This document shows, piece by piece, positions 1 to 9,406 of a DNA stretch of 64,000 nt. The notes beneath the pieces were generated by a model that worked only from the letters and a program-made list of their open reading frames with translations, ran no database searches and was not told the DNA's origin. Origin of the DNA: Candidatus Didemnitutus sp. (GTDB lineage: Bacteria > Verrucomicrobiota > Verrucomicrobiia > Opitutales > Opitutaceae); assembly GCA_019634575.1 (NCBI GenBank), contig JAHCAY010000001.1, positions 434,001 to 498,000 of the forward strand. The letters run 5' to 3'. Position numbers and translations under genes: made by a program. Position 1 is the stretch's first letter. Every line of letters begins with the position of its first letter.

Positions 1-51
1 GGCGCCCGGGGCGACCTCTGCGCGCTCGACTTGCGCCCGCCTCCACTCTGA
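1..51 (+). CDS. 3' end of an upstream gene (partial)
   Basis: Frame 1 is open from the window edge to a TGA at 49-51 and encodes 16 residues ending in RPPPL. The next start codon (GTG at 63) follows 11 bases later, the spacing expected inside an operon, so this is probably the C-terminus of a gene that begins outside the window. Nothing about its function can be read from so short a fragment. Confidence 0.4.
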   Translation, partial: GARGDLCALDLRPPPL

Positions 52-62
52 ATTCTCCCGCC

Positions 63-1589
63 GTGTCCGCCACGCTCAAATCCTCCGCCCTCGCCGCCCT
101 CGTCCTGCTGGGCGCCGCACCGCTCGTCCGTGGGCAGGCTGACGCCGGCGTGACTGTCTTGCCGGGCGGGACCGGCAGCGCCGGACAAGCCCGCCCCACG
201 CCGCGCGATCCCAATTTTCTCCGCGACGCCCAACACTTCCCCGGCCTCGCCAACCAAACGTCGCTCACCGAGCTGATGCCGGTCTATTTTCCGGCGACCG
301 TGCCCGCGCTCGAAACCGAGCTCCCGTCCGCGCCCGCTGTCCGCGATCCGATCTGGAACGAACTCGCCGGCGAAGCCAACGAGCTCTTCTTCGCGCCGCT
401 CAGCTCGCGCCTCGCCAAGGGCGGCCTCGACCGCCGCCAACGCGAGCGCCTTGAACTCTATCGCCGCAAACGCACCGCGGCGCTCGCCGACGCCCGCGCC
501 GCACTCACCGCGCCGAGCGCCCCCGCCGCCACCGTCGCTGCCGCCGCGCTCGACGAACTCACCACGCTGGCCGACGGACTCCGCCGCGACCTCTACCGCG
601 GCGGCTTCCTCGTCGCCGATGCCGACTGGAACCAGCACCGCAACTGGCGCCTCGGCGATCCCGGCACGAAACGCACCGCACAGGAACTCCTCGCCGACGA
701 ACTCGCCGTCCTGCGCGCCGCGACCTATTATCAGGAAGGTCTTTCCGCCCCGCAGCGCCAGTTGCTCCGCGAGATCGTGATCGAACTCGCCGCCGCGCTC
801 GGCGACAGCGACTCCGGCGCCGCCTCCGACTTCGCGCCGGACGAGACGGTCTTTTTCCTGCCGCACGGCTCGCGCATCCGCCTGCCCGTCGACCTTCCGG
901 CGTCGCTCGCCGACCGCATCGACGCCCTCACGACCGAAAAACGCGCCCTCAAGCGCGAGCTGCGCGACGCGCTCTTCACGCTCGACCGCGAGAGCGAGTC
1001 GAAACGCGAGCGCGCCCTCCGCGACCTCGCCGCGCAGCAGGAACCGCACTTCCGCGCACTCGAGGTCGCCGCCGAGACCATCCGGCGCGAGCTCGCCGCC
1101 GTCTCGTCCGCGCATCCGGTCGCCCCGCGCTCCACTCTCCCGCCCGAACTCGAGCAACGCCTCGAAACCTATCTGCGCAACAAGGCCAGCCTCCAGCGCG
1201 TCGCGCGCCAGCAAGCCCAACCGGAAGCCGCCAAAGGTGGCGCGAAGAAAGAGCCGTCGGCCGAAGCCGCACGCGCCGCGCTCGCCGCCTTCGAGGCCGA
1301 CAACCGCACCCGCATCGCCGCGCTCGCCGCCGAGGCGCGCGCCTTGCGCGAGGAGGTCGCCCGCGTCGCCGCGCATTCCCCCGCCGGCGCGACCAAATCG
1401 GTCGACGCCCTGCTCGCGGATTTCGCCGCCGCGTTCAAGCAACAGCAGTTGCAGGCGCTCTATCAGGACTACCGCGCCGCGGTGCTCCATCCGGGGCTCA
1501 CCCACGCGCAACGCGAGCTGCTGTTCAACGCCGCCGTCGCCGCGCTCGACCTCACCGGCTTGAAGGACTGGCAGGCGGTTCCCGAGTGA
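63..1589 (+). CDS. Secreted coiled-coil protein of unknown function
   Basis: Starts with GTG. Residues 1-25 form a signal peptide (basic N-terminus, LAALVLLGAAPLV core, then a probable cleavage near RGQA). The remaining roughly 480 residues are rich in Ala, Arg, Glu and Leu, with long charged helical stretches typical of coiled coils, for example around residues 290-340 and 370-450. I recognise no catalytic motif or named family. The stop codon overlaps the ATG of the following histidine kinase (TGATG at 1587-1591), so the two are translationally coupled. The protein may be a periplasmic partner or ligand sensor for that kinase; this is inference from linkage only. Confidence 0.75.
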   Translation: MSATLKSSALAALVLLGAAPLVRGQADAGVTVLPGGTGSAGQARPTPRDPNFLRDAQHFPGLANQTSLTELMPVYFPATVPALETELPSAPAVRDPIWNELAGEANELFFAPLSSRLAKGGLDRRQRERLELYRRKRTAALADARAALTAPSAPAATVAAAALDELTTLADGLRRDLYRGGFLVADADWNQHRNWRLGDPGTKRTAQELLADELAVLRAATYYQEGLSAPQRQLLREIVIELAAALGDSDSGAASDFAPDETVFFLPHGSRIRLPVDLPASLADRIDALTTEKRALKRELRDALFTLDRESESKRERALRDLAAQQEPHFRALEVAAETIRRELAAVSSAHPVAPRSTLPPELEQRLETYLRNKASLQRVARQQAQPEAAKGGAKKEPSAEAARAALAAFEADNRTRIAALAAEARALREEVARVAAHSPAGATKSVDALLADFAAAFKQQQLQALYQDYRAAVLHPGLTHAQRELLFNAAVAALDLTGLKDWQAVPE

Positions 1590-2965
1590 TGTTCCGCCGC
1601 GAACTGCCCGCCCGCACCACGCTGCTCGCCGCCACGCTCGGTGCCGGTGCGCTGCTGCTCGCGATCTTCGGGACCTTGCTGCTCTATTTCCGCGACGGCC
1701 TGCATCGCGAGGTCCGCCGCACCGTCATCAACCGCGACACCGCCGTCCTGTCGCCCGTCACGCGACAGCAGATCGCCGCCGCCAGCAAGCGCGCCGCCCC
1801 GCGCGCGCTGCGCGCCCCGGAGCTGCTCGATGCCGTCCTCCCCGCCGCGCAACAGGACGGCATGCTCGCCGTCGCCGTGTTCAACGAGCAAGGCGACCTG
1901 CTGCGCGCCGTGCCCGACTCGCTGCTCTTCGCCGAACTCGCGACGACCGACTACGTCACGCTCCTCGGCAACGCGCCGATCAGCCGCTACCACCCGGAAT
2001 TCCCCCTCGACCGCTATTTCCGCGGCGCGCAGCCGAACACCACCGCTCCCGTGCTCGAGGTGCTGCTGCCGCTCGTCGAACCGGGGCGCACGCAACCGAC
2101 CGGCTTCGCGCAATACTACATCGATGCCCGCGGCCTCGCCGGCGAACTCGCCGCCATCGAGGACCGGCTCGATGGCCACACATGGTCGATCCTCGCCGCC
2201 GGCGTCATCGCCGCGGCGCTGGTGCTCGGCGGTGCATGCTTCGCCTTGCTGCGCGCACAGCGTCTCGTCGCCGAACGCAACGAGCGGCTCGCCCACGCCA
2301 ACCTTGAGCTCACGCTCGCCACGAAAGCCTCCGCGCTCGGCCAGATCACCTCGCACCTCATCCACGGCCTCCAGGGCTCCGTCGCCAGCCTGCGCTCCGC
2401 GGTGGCGCCCGCGCAGGAGCCCGATTTGCAGTCGGTCGCCTTCCACACCGAGCGCATGCAGGCGCTCATCACCGAGGTCGTCGCGTTGCTCGGCGACATG
2501 CGCACGGGCGCGACCTACGAGATTTCCACCGAAGAACTCGCCACGCTCATCCGCCAGCGCGGCGAAGCCCACGCCAATCCGCGCGGCGTGCAGCTCGACG
2601 TCGTCAACCGCACGCACCGCGCCCTCGACAACCATCGCGGCAGCCTGCTTTGCCTGATCGCGACCAACCTCGTGCACAACGCCGTCCGCGCCTCCTCCGC
2701 CGGCCAAGCGGTCGTGGTCGAGCTGACCGAATCCGCCGGGCAGGTGCGGTTGACCGTATCCGACCAAGGCGGCGGCATCGCGCCCGAGCTGCGGCCGCGA
2801 CTCTTCACGCCCGGCGCCAGCGGCACGCAAGGCACCGGGCTCGGCCTGTCGATCAGCCGGCTCCTCGCCCGGCAGATGGAAGGCGATCTCGAACTGGTCT
2901 CGACCGGAACGACCGGCACGGTGTTTCGCGCGCGCATCGCCATCGGGCGTTTGCAAATCGCCTGA
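1589..2965 (+). CDS. Membrane sensor histidine kinase
   Basis: A 458-residue kinase. A first membrane segment lies at about residues 11-33 and a second at about 199-222, enclosing a periplasmic sensor region of about 165 residues without a recognisable domain. The cytoplasmic part has a dimerisation/phosphoacceptor helix containing SHLIHGLQG, a divergent H-box in place of SHEIRTPL. An HATPase domain follows with N-box NLVHNAV, G1 DQGGGIAPE and G2 GTGLGLSISRL. ATG 1589 is chosen because it overlaps the upstream stop; a GTG three bases earlier is possible. No response regulator lies beside it, so its output partner is elsewhere. The coupled secreted protein upstream suggests it senses an envelope signal. 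Confidence 0.9.
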   Translation: MFRRELPARTTLLAATLGAGALLLAIFGTLLLYFRDGLHREVRRTVINRDTAVLSPVTRQQIAAASKRAAPRALRAPELLDAVLPAAQQDGMLAVAVFNEQGDLLRAVPDSLLFAELATTDYVTLLGNAPISRYHPEFPLDRYFRGAQPNTTAPVLEVLLPLVEPGRTQPTGFAQYYIDARGLAGELAAIEDRLDGHTWSILAAGVIAAALVLGGACFALLRAQRLVAERNERLAHANLELTLATKASALGQITSHLIHGLQGSVASLRSAVAPAQEPDLQSVAFHTERMQALITEVVALLGDMRTGATYEISTEELATLIRQRGEAHANPRGVQLDVVNRTHRALDNHRGSLLCLIATNLVHNAVRASSAGQAVVVELTESAGQVRLTVSDQGGGIAPELRPRLFTPGASGTQGTGLGLSISRLLARQMEGDLELVSTGTTGTVFRARIAIGRLQIA

Positions 2966-2986
2966 ACCCGATTCCTCTTCGCGGCG

Positions 2987-3514
2987 ATGAAGCACTACGA
3001 TTTCGCCAACCACTTCCGCGCGCTCTACGACAAGGCCGTGCGGCAATACGCCGCCGGCCAGCGCGGCGCCGCGACCTTCTTCGATGCCACCGAGCAGGCG
3101 TTCCTCGCCGCCAACGGCATCAACGCGCAGCACATGTATGATTACGCCGAGGATCACCACAACGGCGGCGAGCCCGGCTACGACCGCGCCCTCGCGATCG
3201 AGTCGATCCGCCGCGACTACTTCCTGAACGCCCAGCACGGACAGGCCTCGGCGCGCGTGCTCGACGAATCATCGCTGCCACCGAAAGACGCCGCCGTGCA
3301 AGGCATCTCCTGGCTGCCGCGCATCATCCCGAAGACGAAGGCCAAGCTCCGCGGCGAGCTGCCGCCCGCGCTGATGTATTCGTGCGGCGGCGATCGCCGC
3401 TTCTTCAAGGAACACGACATCCATCCCGCCGAATTCCTCAGCCTCGTCTGGCGCCACGAGAACGACGACGCCGCGATCGTCGCGTGGGTCGTGCAGCGCA
3501 GCAAGGCGCGCTGA
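2987..3514 (+). CDS. Conserved protein of unknown function
   Basis: A soluble protein of 175 residues with no signal peptide or membrane segment. It is rich in aromatic and charged residues (MYDYAEDHHNGGEPGYDRAL near 47-66; CGGDRRFFKEHDIHPAEFLS near 128-147). The conserved-looking CGGDRRFF and EDHHNGGEPGY segments suggest a folded, possibly catalytic or ligand-binding domain, but I do not recognise the family with confidence. It begins 21 bases after the kinase stop and ends before a strong terminator, so it is probably the last gene of the transcript starting left of the window. Confidence 0.8.
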   Translation: MKHYDFANHFRALYDKAVRQYAAGQRGAATFFDATEQAFLAANGINAQHMYDYAEDHHNGGEPGYDRALAIESIRRDYFLNAQHGQASARVLDESSLPPKDAAVQGISWLPRIIPKTKAKLRGELPPALMYSCGGDRRFFKEHDIHPAEFLSLVWRHENDDAAIVAWVVQRSKAR

Positions 3515-3533
3515 CGCAAGCCTGAGTTTCCCG

Positions 3534-3560
3534 GGGCGCAGTCACACTGCGCCCTTTTTT
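3534..3560 (+). terminator. Rho-independent terminator
   Basis: A perfect 9-bp stem (GGGCGCAGT / ACTGCGCCC) with a three-base CAC loop is followed by six T residues (3555-3560). It lies 20 bases after the stop at 3514 and ends the transcript of the first three genes. Confidence 0.93.
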
Positions 3561-3668
3561 CGAGCGCCCACATGTCGCTGGGAGCCCCCTCTTTCGAGGG
3601 ACACCCGGCGATGCGCGGCCGCTTGACGGCGCGACTGGCTTCGGCACGGTGAGAGCCGCTTTCCTCCC

Positions 3669-4145
3669 ATGCCCAAGTTTACCCTGAACGTGAATGGGCA
3701 GGCCCGCACCGTGGATGTGCCGGCGGATACTCCGCTGCTCTGGGTCCTGCGCGATAATCTGGAATTGGTCGGCACAAAATACGGCTGCGGCATCGGCCAA
3801 TGCGGCGCGTGCACCGTGCACCTCGCCGGCACGCCGGTCCGCTCGTGCCAGTTTCCCGTTTCCACCGTCGTCGGCATGCCGATCACGACGATCGAAGGGC
3901 TGTCACCCGACGGCTCGCATCCGCTGCAAAAGGCGTGGATCGATCACGACGTCCCGCAATGCGGCTACTGTCAGTCCGGCCAGATCATGACCGCCGCCGC
4001 GCTCCTGAAGAACAACCCGCATCCGTCCGACGAGGACATCGACGGCACGATGTCGGGCAATCTCTGCCGTTGCGGCACCTACCTGCGCATCCGCGCCGCG
4101 ATCAAGGACGCCGCGGCCGGCAACGTGAAAGGCGGTGCGAAATGA
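3669..4145 (+). CDS. iorA: Molybdenum hydroxylase, [2Fe-2S] small subunit (IorA-like)
   Basis: Electron-transfer subunit of a xanthine-oxidase-family dehydrogenase, 158 residues. The N-terminal plant-ferredoxin-type cluster is bound by C40, C45, C48 and C60 ([10 protein letters not shown]). The C-terminal helical domain binds the second cluster through C98, C101, C133 and C135 (CGYCQSGQ and NLCRC). The two-cluster layout and size match the isoquinoline 1-oxidoreductase alpha subunit and related aldehyde dehydrogenase small subunits; the true substrate cannot be read from sequence. It overlaps the large subunit by ATGA. No FAD subunit is encoded next to it, as is usual for Ior-type two-subunit enzymes that pass electrons to a cytochrome. 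Confidence 0.92.
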   Translation: MPKFTLNVNGQARTVDVPADTPLLWVLRDNLELVGTKYGCGIGQCGACTVHLAGTPVRSCQFPVSTVVGMPITTIEGLSPDGSHPLQKAWIDHDVPQCGYCQSGQIMTAAALLKNNPHPSDEDIDGTMSGNLCRCGTYLRIRAAIKDAAAGNVKGGAK

Positions 4146-6433
4146 AACCTCACCCGACTCAGTCCTCGTCCAACGATGGTAGCCCGCGTCCTCCGGGCGC
4201 GGGTGAACCCGTCCGCGGTGCGGCCGGGCTACCCACCGAATTCACGCGTCGCGACTTCCTCCGTGTCACCGCGCTCGCCGGCGGCGGCTTCGCCCTCGGA
4301 CTCTCCTTCGTGCCCGACGTCCTCGCCCAGCCCGCGCAGGCGCTCGACAATACCGCGCGCGCCTTCACGCCGAATCCGTTCATCCGCATCACGCCGGACA
4401 ACGTCATCACCATCGTCGCGAAGAACCCCGAGATCGGCCAAGGCATCAAGACCTCGCTGCCGATGATCGTGGCGGAGGAACTCGAGGTCGACTTCAGCAA
4501 AATCGTCATCGAGCAGGCGCCGCTCAATCCGCAGCTCGGCGCACAATTCGCCGGCGGCTCGCTCTCCACGCCGCAGAATTACGACCTCCTCCGCAAAGCC
4601 GGCGCCACCGCGCGCACGATGCTCATCGAGGCCGCCGCGCAGACGTGGAACGTTCCCGCTTCCGAACTCACCGCGGAGAAAGGCACCGTCGTCCACCGCG
4701 CGTCCGGTCGTCGCCTCACCTACGGCGAGCTCGCCACCAAAGCCGCCACGCTCCCGCTCCCCGACGAGGGCACGATCAAACTGAAGGAGCCCGACGAATT
4801 CACGCTGCTCGGTTCGCGCGTCGGCGGCGTCGATAATCCCGCGATCGTCACCGGCCAGCCGCTCTTCGGCCTCGACCAGAAAGTCGCCGGCATGCGCTAC
4901 GCCGTCTTCGAGAAATGCCCCGTTTTCGGCGGCAAAGTCGTCTCCGCCAACCTCGACCAGATCAAAGCCATGCCGGGCGTGCGCGACGCGTTCGTGCTCG
5001 AGGGCGGCGGCAACTACGCCGGGTTGCTCTCCGGCGTCGCCATTCTCGCCGACTCGACGTGGGCCGCCTTCAAGGCCCGCACCGCCTTGCGCGTGACGTG
5101 GGACGAAGGCTCCGGCGCCAACCAAAGCTCCAACGCATTCGATGCCCGCGCGGCCGAACTCGCCGCACAACCCGGGCAGGTTCTCCGCAACGAAGGCGAC
5201 GTCGCCGCGGCGTTCGCGGGCGCCGCCAAGGTCGTGGAAGCGAAATACGTCTATCCCTACCTCCACCACGCGACGCTCGAGCCGATGAACGCCATGGCGT
5301 GGCCGACCCCGGACGGAGGCATGGAGATTCTCGCCCCGACGCAGACCCCCGGCGGCGCGCAGGATCTCGTGGCGAACACGCTCAAGATTCCGAAGGAAAA
5401 AATCAAAGTCCGCTTCACGCGCATCGGCGGCGGCTTCGGCCGTCGCCTCGCCAACGACTACGTCGTCGAAGCAGCCGCCATTGCCCAGAAGGCCGGCGCG
5501 CCTGTGAAACTCACCTGGACCCGCGAGCAGGACACGCAACACGGCCTCTACCGGCCGTGCGGCTGGCACCATTTCAAGGGTGCCGTCGACGCGCAGGGCA
5601 AGCTCGTGGCGTGGCAGGATCGTTTCGTCACCGTCGGACTCAACTCCGACAAGGAGCCCGGCAGCAGCGCGCGCATGAGCCCGTCGGAATTTCCGAGCCG
5701 CTTCGTGCCGAACTTCCGCCTCGAGCAGGCGATCGTGAACACGAACGTCCCCACCGGACCGCTCCGCGCGCCCGGCAGCAACGCACTCGGCTTCGTCATC
5801 CAGTGCTTCATCGACGAACTCGCCCACGCCGCCGGCCGCGATCAAGTCCAGTTCCGCCTCGATTTGCTCGGCGACAAGATCCAACCCGGCCTCGACGCCC
5901 GCAGCCTCCCCTACGACGCCCCGCGCATGGCCCACGTCCTCCGCACGGTCGCCGAGAAAGCCGGCTGGGGCAAAAAACTCCCGCGCGGCACGGGCCAGGG
6001 CGTGGCGTTCTTCTTCAGTCACCGCGGCTATTTTGCCGAGGTCGCCGAAGTCACGGTCGCACCCGACGGCACACTCAAGGTCCCGCGCGTCACCGTCGTC
6101 GGCGATGTCGGCCCGATCATGAATCTGAGCGGCGCCGAAAACCAGGTGCAGGGCTCCGTCATCGACGCGCTCGGCGCCGCCTGGCTCCAGGAAGTCACGC
6201 TCGATCGCGGCCGCATCACGCAGGCGAACTTCGACACTTACCCGTTGCTGCGGGTCAACGATGCGCCGACCGCCGTCGACGTGCATTTCATCCAGAGCAA
6301 GAATCCGCCCACCGGCCTCGGCGAGCCCGGCTACCCGCCGCTCCCGCCCGCCGTGTGCAACGCGATCTTCGCCGCCACCGGCAAACGCGTCCGCTCGCTC
6401 CCGCTCACGAAGCAGGATTTGCGCTGGAGCTGA
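4142..6433 (+). CDS. iorB: Molybdenum hydroxylase, molybdopterin large subunit (IorB-like, Tat-exported)
   Basis: Catalytic subunit of 763 residues that binds molybdopterin cytosine dinucleotide in this family. A Tat-type signal carries the twin arginine in TRRDFLRV near residue 39 and a hydrophobic stretch ([13 protein letters not shown]), so the IorAB pair probably acts in the periplasm. Visible landmarks are [20 protein letters not shown] and, near the C-terminus, GLGEPGYPP, which holds the conserved active-site glutamate. The start is the ATG overlapping the iorA stop. About 20 residues before the twin-arginine motif are encoded by a REP-like inverted repeat (4178-4233), so the signal peptide is unusually long. 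No XdhC-type maturation gene is nearby. Confidence 0.92.
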   Translation: MKPHPTQSSSNDGSPRPPGAGEPVRGAAGLPTEFTRRDFLRVTALAGGGFALGLSFVPDVLAQPAQALDNTARAFTPNPFIRITPDNVITIVAKNPEIGQGIKTSLPMIVAEELEVDFSKIVIEQAPLNPQLGAQFAGGSLSTPQNYDLLRKAGATARTMLIEAAAQTWNVPASELTAEKGTVVHRASGRRLTYGELATKAATLPLPDEGTIKLKEPDEFTLLGSRVGGVDNPAIVTGQPLFGLDQKVAGMRYAVFEKCPVFGGKVVSANLDQIKAMPGVRDAFVLEGGGNYAGLLSGVAILADSTWAAFKARTALRVTWDEGSGANQSSNAFDARAAELAAQPGQVLRNEGDVAAAFAGAAKVVEAKYVYPYLHHATLEPMNAMAWPTPDGGMEILAPTQTPGGAQDLVANTLKIPKEKIKVRFTRIGGGFGRRLANDYVVEAAAIAQKAGAPVKLTWTREQDTQHGLYRPCGWHHFKGAVDAQGKLVAWQDRFVTVGLNSDKEPGSSARMSPSEFPSRFVPNFRLEQAIVNTNVPTGPLRAPGSNALGFVIQCFIDELAHAAGRDQVQFRLDLLGDKIQPGLDARSLPYDAPRMAHVLRTVAEKAGWGKKLPRGTGQGVAFFFSHRGYFAEVAEVTVAPDGTLKVPRVTVVGDVGPIMNLSGAENQVQGSVIDALGAAWLQEVTLDRGRITQANFDTYPLLRVNDAPTAVDVHFIQSKNPPTGLGEPGYPPLPPAVCNAIFAATGKRVRSLPLTKQDLRWS
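4178..4233. repeat. REP-like inverted pair inside iorB
   Basis: The left half starts GGTAGCCCGCG and continues into CCTCCGGGCGCGGGT. The right half ends in CGGGCTACC, the inverse of the left edge. The left half is nearly identical to the element at 37498-37525 beyond alaS. The element is read in frame as part of the iorB N-terminus, just before the Tat motif. Confidence 0.7.
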
Positions 6434-6436
6434 CCC

Positions 6437-7324
6437 TCAGGGCGCGCCCCAGACGACACCGATGCTCAGCAGCACGCCGAAGGCCGCGAGGAATTTCGCC
6501 GTATCCGCGAGCACCGCGATCTGTTCGTGCGGATCGCCCGAACTCCCGAGCCGATGCGTCAACCGCATCGCCCAGGGCGCGAGCACCAATGGCAGCAGCA
6601 CCGGCCAGCGCCAGCCGACCCACATCAACGCTGGCGCGCTCAACAAGGCCGCGAGCGCCGACAGCGCGTATTGCCAGAACGCGAACTTCCGGCCGAAACG
6701 CACGACCAGCGTGCGCTTGCCCGCCTTCGCGTCGGTTTCGACGTCGCGATAATTGTTCGCGACGAGAATGTTCGCCGCCAGCAAACCGACCGCTCCAGCC
6801 GCCAGCATCACCGGCGCCGTGATCGTGTGGGCCTGCACGTAGAACGTCGCACCGACCGCCACGAGACCGAAGAAGATGAACACGAACAGATCGCCGAGTC
6901 CGTTGTAGCCGAGCGGATACGGCCCGCCCGTATAGGCGATCGCGCAGACGATGCTCACGATGCCGATCGGCAAAAGAATCCAGCCGCCTTCCGCCACGAG
7001 CAGCAGCCCGACGGCGAACGCCGCCGCCAGCACGATCGTGGTCGCGAGCAGCATCGTGCGCGGCGACACCAGACCCGCCGCCACGGCGCGGCGCGGACCG
7101 ACGCGCTCGTGCGTGTCGGCGCCTTGCACGAAATCGAAGTAGTCGTTCGCGAAGTTCGTGCCGATCTGCACGAGGAGCGAAAACACGAGGCAGATCGCTG
7201 CCCGCCCGACGCTCGCCGTGTGCGCGGCCGCAGCGAACGCCGTGCCGACGAGCACCGGAATCACGGCCGCCGGCAGGGTTTTCGGGCGCGCCGCTTCGAG
7301 CCAGACTTTCGCGGCCACGGCCAT
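6437..7324 (-). CDS. menA: 1,4-dihydroxy-2-naphthoate polyprenyltransferase (MenA)
   Basis: A membrane prenyltransferase of the UbiA superfamily that attaches the polyprenyl tail to 1,4-dihydroxy-2-naphthoate, giving demethylmenaquinone. About nine hydrophobic segments are visible. The first prenyl-diphosphate/Mg2+ motif is NFANDYFDFVQGAD (Asp-rich, near residue 60); the second is the NNYRDVETDAKAGKRT region. RPKTLPAAVIPVLVGTA at the N-terminus is typical of MenA. ATG 7324 is chosen because it lies one base after the stop of the upstream gene; an earlier ATG would overlap that gene. menD and menF lie about 9 kb away, so the men pathway is split here. Confidence 0.93.
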   Translation of the reverse strand: MAVAAKVWLEAARPKTLPAAVIPVLVGTAFAAAAHTASVGRAAICLVFSLLVQIGTNFANDYFDFVQGADTHERVGPRRAVAAGLVSPRTMLLATTIVLAAAFAVGLLLVAEGGWILLPIGIVSIVCAIAYTGGPYPLGYNGLGDLFVFIFFGLVAVGATFYVQAHTITAPVMLAAGAVGLLAANILVANNYRDVETDAKAGKRTLVVRFGRKFAFWQYALSALAALLSAPALMWVGWRWPVLLPLVLAPWAMRLTHRLGSSGDPHEQIAVLADTAKFLAAFGVLLSIGVVWGAP

Positions 7325-7325
7325 C

Positions 7326-7967
7326 TCACCAAGTGAGGTTGCGCCGGCGCGTGAAAACAACCATCGGCCGCTTGACCATCAGGCTCCAAATCACCGGCAC
7401 GAGCAGGATGATCGTATTGAAGGCGGCGAGCCGTTGATCGTCGCCGAGGAAGAAATTGAACGGCAGCAAAGTCAGCGCATACGCGGCCACGAACATCCGC
7501 GGCGTCGGAATCACCGGGTTCACCGCACACACCAGCAGGAAGGCCAGCACCCCGGGATAGCCGTTGCCCATGCCGCTGCTCAGACCGGCGTAGAAGAAAA
7601 TGGCGGCGAAAAACGTGATGCGCGCGCGCCAGCGCAGCGACTGGATCAGCACCCCGACAAACGTGACCGCGGCGCAAATCGCGAAGACCAGCATCGCCTG
7701 CTCCGGCTCGGCCTCGAAACTGAATCGCCACAGTGCCACCGCGCCCATGAAGCCGCGCAGCAAATCGAGGTAGTTGCGGTGATTCCGCAGTTCCCGTCCC
7801 AAGCGGACCGACTTGTCGTCCGGATCGTTCGCGCCGTCCTGCGCGAAGCGCTCCATCGTCTCGCGCTCCTTGCGTTTGTTGCGCCAGAGCTTGCCCAGGC
7901 GCATCCATTGACGAGGAAACCAGAGCGTCAGCAGAGCAAGAAGGAGATACGGCCAGTGGATGGTCAT
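7326..7967 (-). CDS. Multi-pass membrane protein of unknown function
   Basis: 213 residues with an N-terminal membrane anchor (HWPYLLLALLTLWF), a basic cytoplasmic stretch with KRKERETMERF, then about five hydrophobic segments (FMGAVALW, AMLVFAICAAVTFVGVLI, ITFFAAIFFYAGL, VLAFLLVCAV, YALTLLPFNFFL). No known motif is visible. The start ATG at 7967 follows the TPR-like gene by 49 bases, and the stop precedes menA by one base, so it is co-transcribed with menA. A role in quinone or lipid metabolism is only a guess from position. Confidence 0.8.
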   Translation of the reverse strand: MTIHWPYLLLALLTLWFPRQWMRLGKLWRNKRKERETMERFAQDGANDPDDKSVRLGRELRNHRNYLDLLRGFMGAVALWRFSFEAEPEQAMLVFAICAAVTFVGVLIQSLRWRARITFFAAIFFYAGLSSGMGNGYPGVLAFLLVCAVNPVIPTPRMFVAAYALTLLPFNFFLGDDQRLAAFNTIILLVPVIWSLMVKRPMVVFTRRRNLTW

Positions 7968-8016
7968 GCGGCGTGGTCGAACCGGATGGAGCCTCCGCGC
8001 TGTCGCGTTGTCAAAC

Positions 8017-8673
8017 TCACTCCCGCTGAAGTTCGCGCTCCCACTCGGCGCAGCGCGCGAGGACGAGCTCGCGCTGCGCCTCCGGCTCGTCCGCCGGCAA
8101 ACGCCCGCCCCACGCGCGCAGCCATTCCACGGCCTCGCGCCGCTGTCCGCTTCGCCACAGCAGCTCGCCGCAAATCCGGCCGGCATGCCACGGCGCTCCG
8201 ACCATCTCGGCGGCGCGGCGGTAATAGGCCGCGGCTTCGCGGCTGTCGCGGCGCGCGTAGAGCGCGATGTTGCCCGCCTCGATCCACAACTCCGGCGAAC
8301 GCCCCGGCGCGTGCTCCAGCACGGCCAGCGCCTCGCCCGCGAGTTCGGCGCGCCACGCCGCCTTCAGCGCCGACGGTGCCGTCGGCTGCTCTCGCTCCCG
8401 CCACTCGGGAAAATCGAAGGCGCGCATCCGCGCGGCGTTCACCCGGAAATAATCCGTCATCGGAGCCAGCGCCACCGCGAGCGTCGTCAGCTCGCGCGTC
8501 CGCGCCTCGTCGCGTTTTTCCCAGGCGAGATTCGCCTTCAACCAGCACCAATCCGCGGCGGCCGGCCACGCGATCGCCACCGGCTCATGCGCATCGCGCC
8601 ACGCTCCCGTCGCCGCCCCGAAAACCGCGAGCGCCGCGAACGCCAGCAGCGGAACGTGCCGTTCAGAGATCAC
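8017..8673 (-). CDS. TPR-like membrane-anchored protein
   Basis: Starting from GTG 8673 it encodes 218 residues: one N-terminal hydrophobic segment (LLAFAALAVFGAATGAW), then helical pairs resembling tetratricopeptide repeats, e.g. ELWIEAGNIALYARRDSREAAAYYRRAAEM and ELLWRSGQRREAVEWLRAWG. TPR proteins act as protein-interaction scaffolds. The start overlaps the permease stop by 11 bases, so it is coupled to the ABC transporter and may be an accessory subunit. A longer ATG start at 8718 would overlap the permease by 56 bases and is less likely. Confidence 0.75.
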   Translation of the reverse strand: MISERHVPLLAFAALAVFGAATGAWRDAHEPVAIAWPAAADWCWLKANLAWEKRDEARTRELTTLAVALAPMTDYFRVNAARMRAFDFPEWREREQPTAPSALKAAWRAELAGEALAVLEHAPGRSPELWIEAGNIALYARRDSREAAAYYRRAAEMVGAPWHAGRICGELLWRSGQRREAVEWLRAWGGRLPADEPEAQRELVLARCAEWERELQRE

Positions 8674-9406
8674 GGCGCGAAAAACACCAGCCGGCCAAAA
8701 AAATGTAGAGCGCGGCATACGCGGCCAGATATCCCAACGCGGAAGTCAGCGCGGCGGATTCGCCGATCGCGAGGTCAGGCACCAGCCAGCCCAACAACAA
8801 CCAAGCTCCCTTCGCCGCGCCGGTCGCTTTCGCGGCCGCGAACGCGATCACCGGCGCCAACCGTCCCGCCAGCGCAGCGGCCAGCGTCAGAACCGCCGCG
8901 AGCAGCGGAGTCCGACTGATCGTCGCGAAAAACAGGCTCATCGCCGCCGTCACGAGCAGCGGCGCCAATTCCATCGCCAACGCACGCAGCGCCGTCCCCG
9001 TCGCCGCCGCATGACCGAGCAATGAAAAGAGTCCCGCACTCGCCCCACCGCACAGCACCGCGAGCCAACCGAGGACGATCGCGACCGCGATCGCCTGGGC
9101 GGCAATCACCGCCCCGCGTGCACCGCCATGCATCAGCACGATCGATGTCACGCGCGACTCGAGGCCAGAGAAAAACAGCGCCGGTCCCGCCAGCGCCGCC
9201 AGCACGCTCCCACTGAGCGCGAAGACCGCGGTGCCGTAATCGATCAGGAAAACCTGCTCTGCGGAGCCGAAATGAAATTCGCGCAACACGGCGCCGCCGA
9301 CCATGAACGCCACCGCAGCCGCGCCCAGTCCCCACGCGACGCGCAAGCGCAGCGCCAGCGCGAGCCAGAACTGGACCAAAACCCAGAAGCGACGCCCCGC
9401 CCTCAT
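8663..9406 (-). CDS. ABC-2 type transporter permease
   Basis: 247 residues with six or seven hydrophobic segments and little else: N-terminal LGAAAVAFMVGGAV, then VFALSGSVLAALAGPALFFSGLESR, AIAVAIVLGWLAVL, LAPLLVTAAMSLFFATISRTPLLAAVL and the C-terminal YLAAYAALYIFLAGWCFSRRDL. The topology, the conserved-looking FFSGLESR loop and a terminal basic RRDL fit the membrane subunit of ABC-2 exporters. ATGA overlap with the upstream ATPase gene makes the pairing secure. The substrate is unknown. Confidence 0.82.
   Translation of the reverse strand: MRAGRRFWVLVQFWLALALRLRVAWGLGAAAVAFMVGGAVLREFHFGSAEQVFLIDYGTAVFALSGSVLAALAGPALFFSGLESRVTSIVLMHGGARGAVIAAQAIAVAIVLGWLAVLCGGASAGLFSLLGHAAATGTALRALAMELAPLLVTAAMSLFFATISRTPLLAAVLTLAAALAGRLAPVIAFAAAKATGAAKGAWLLLGWLVPDLAIGESAALTSALGYLAAYAALYIFLAGWCFSRRDL

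Noticed and set aside
1469-3238. 589-codon minus-strand frame across the first three genes
   Set aside because: It spans three plus-strand genes with clear starts, coupling and a terminator; no domain seen.
4229-6286. 685-codon minus-strand frame opposite iorB
   Set aside because: Antisense shadow of a gene with clear molybdopterin motifs; its translation shows no fold signal.
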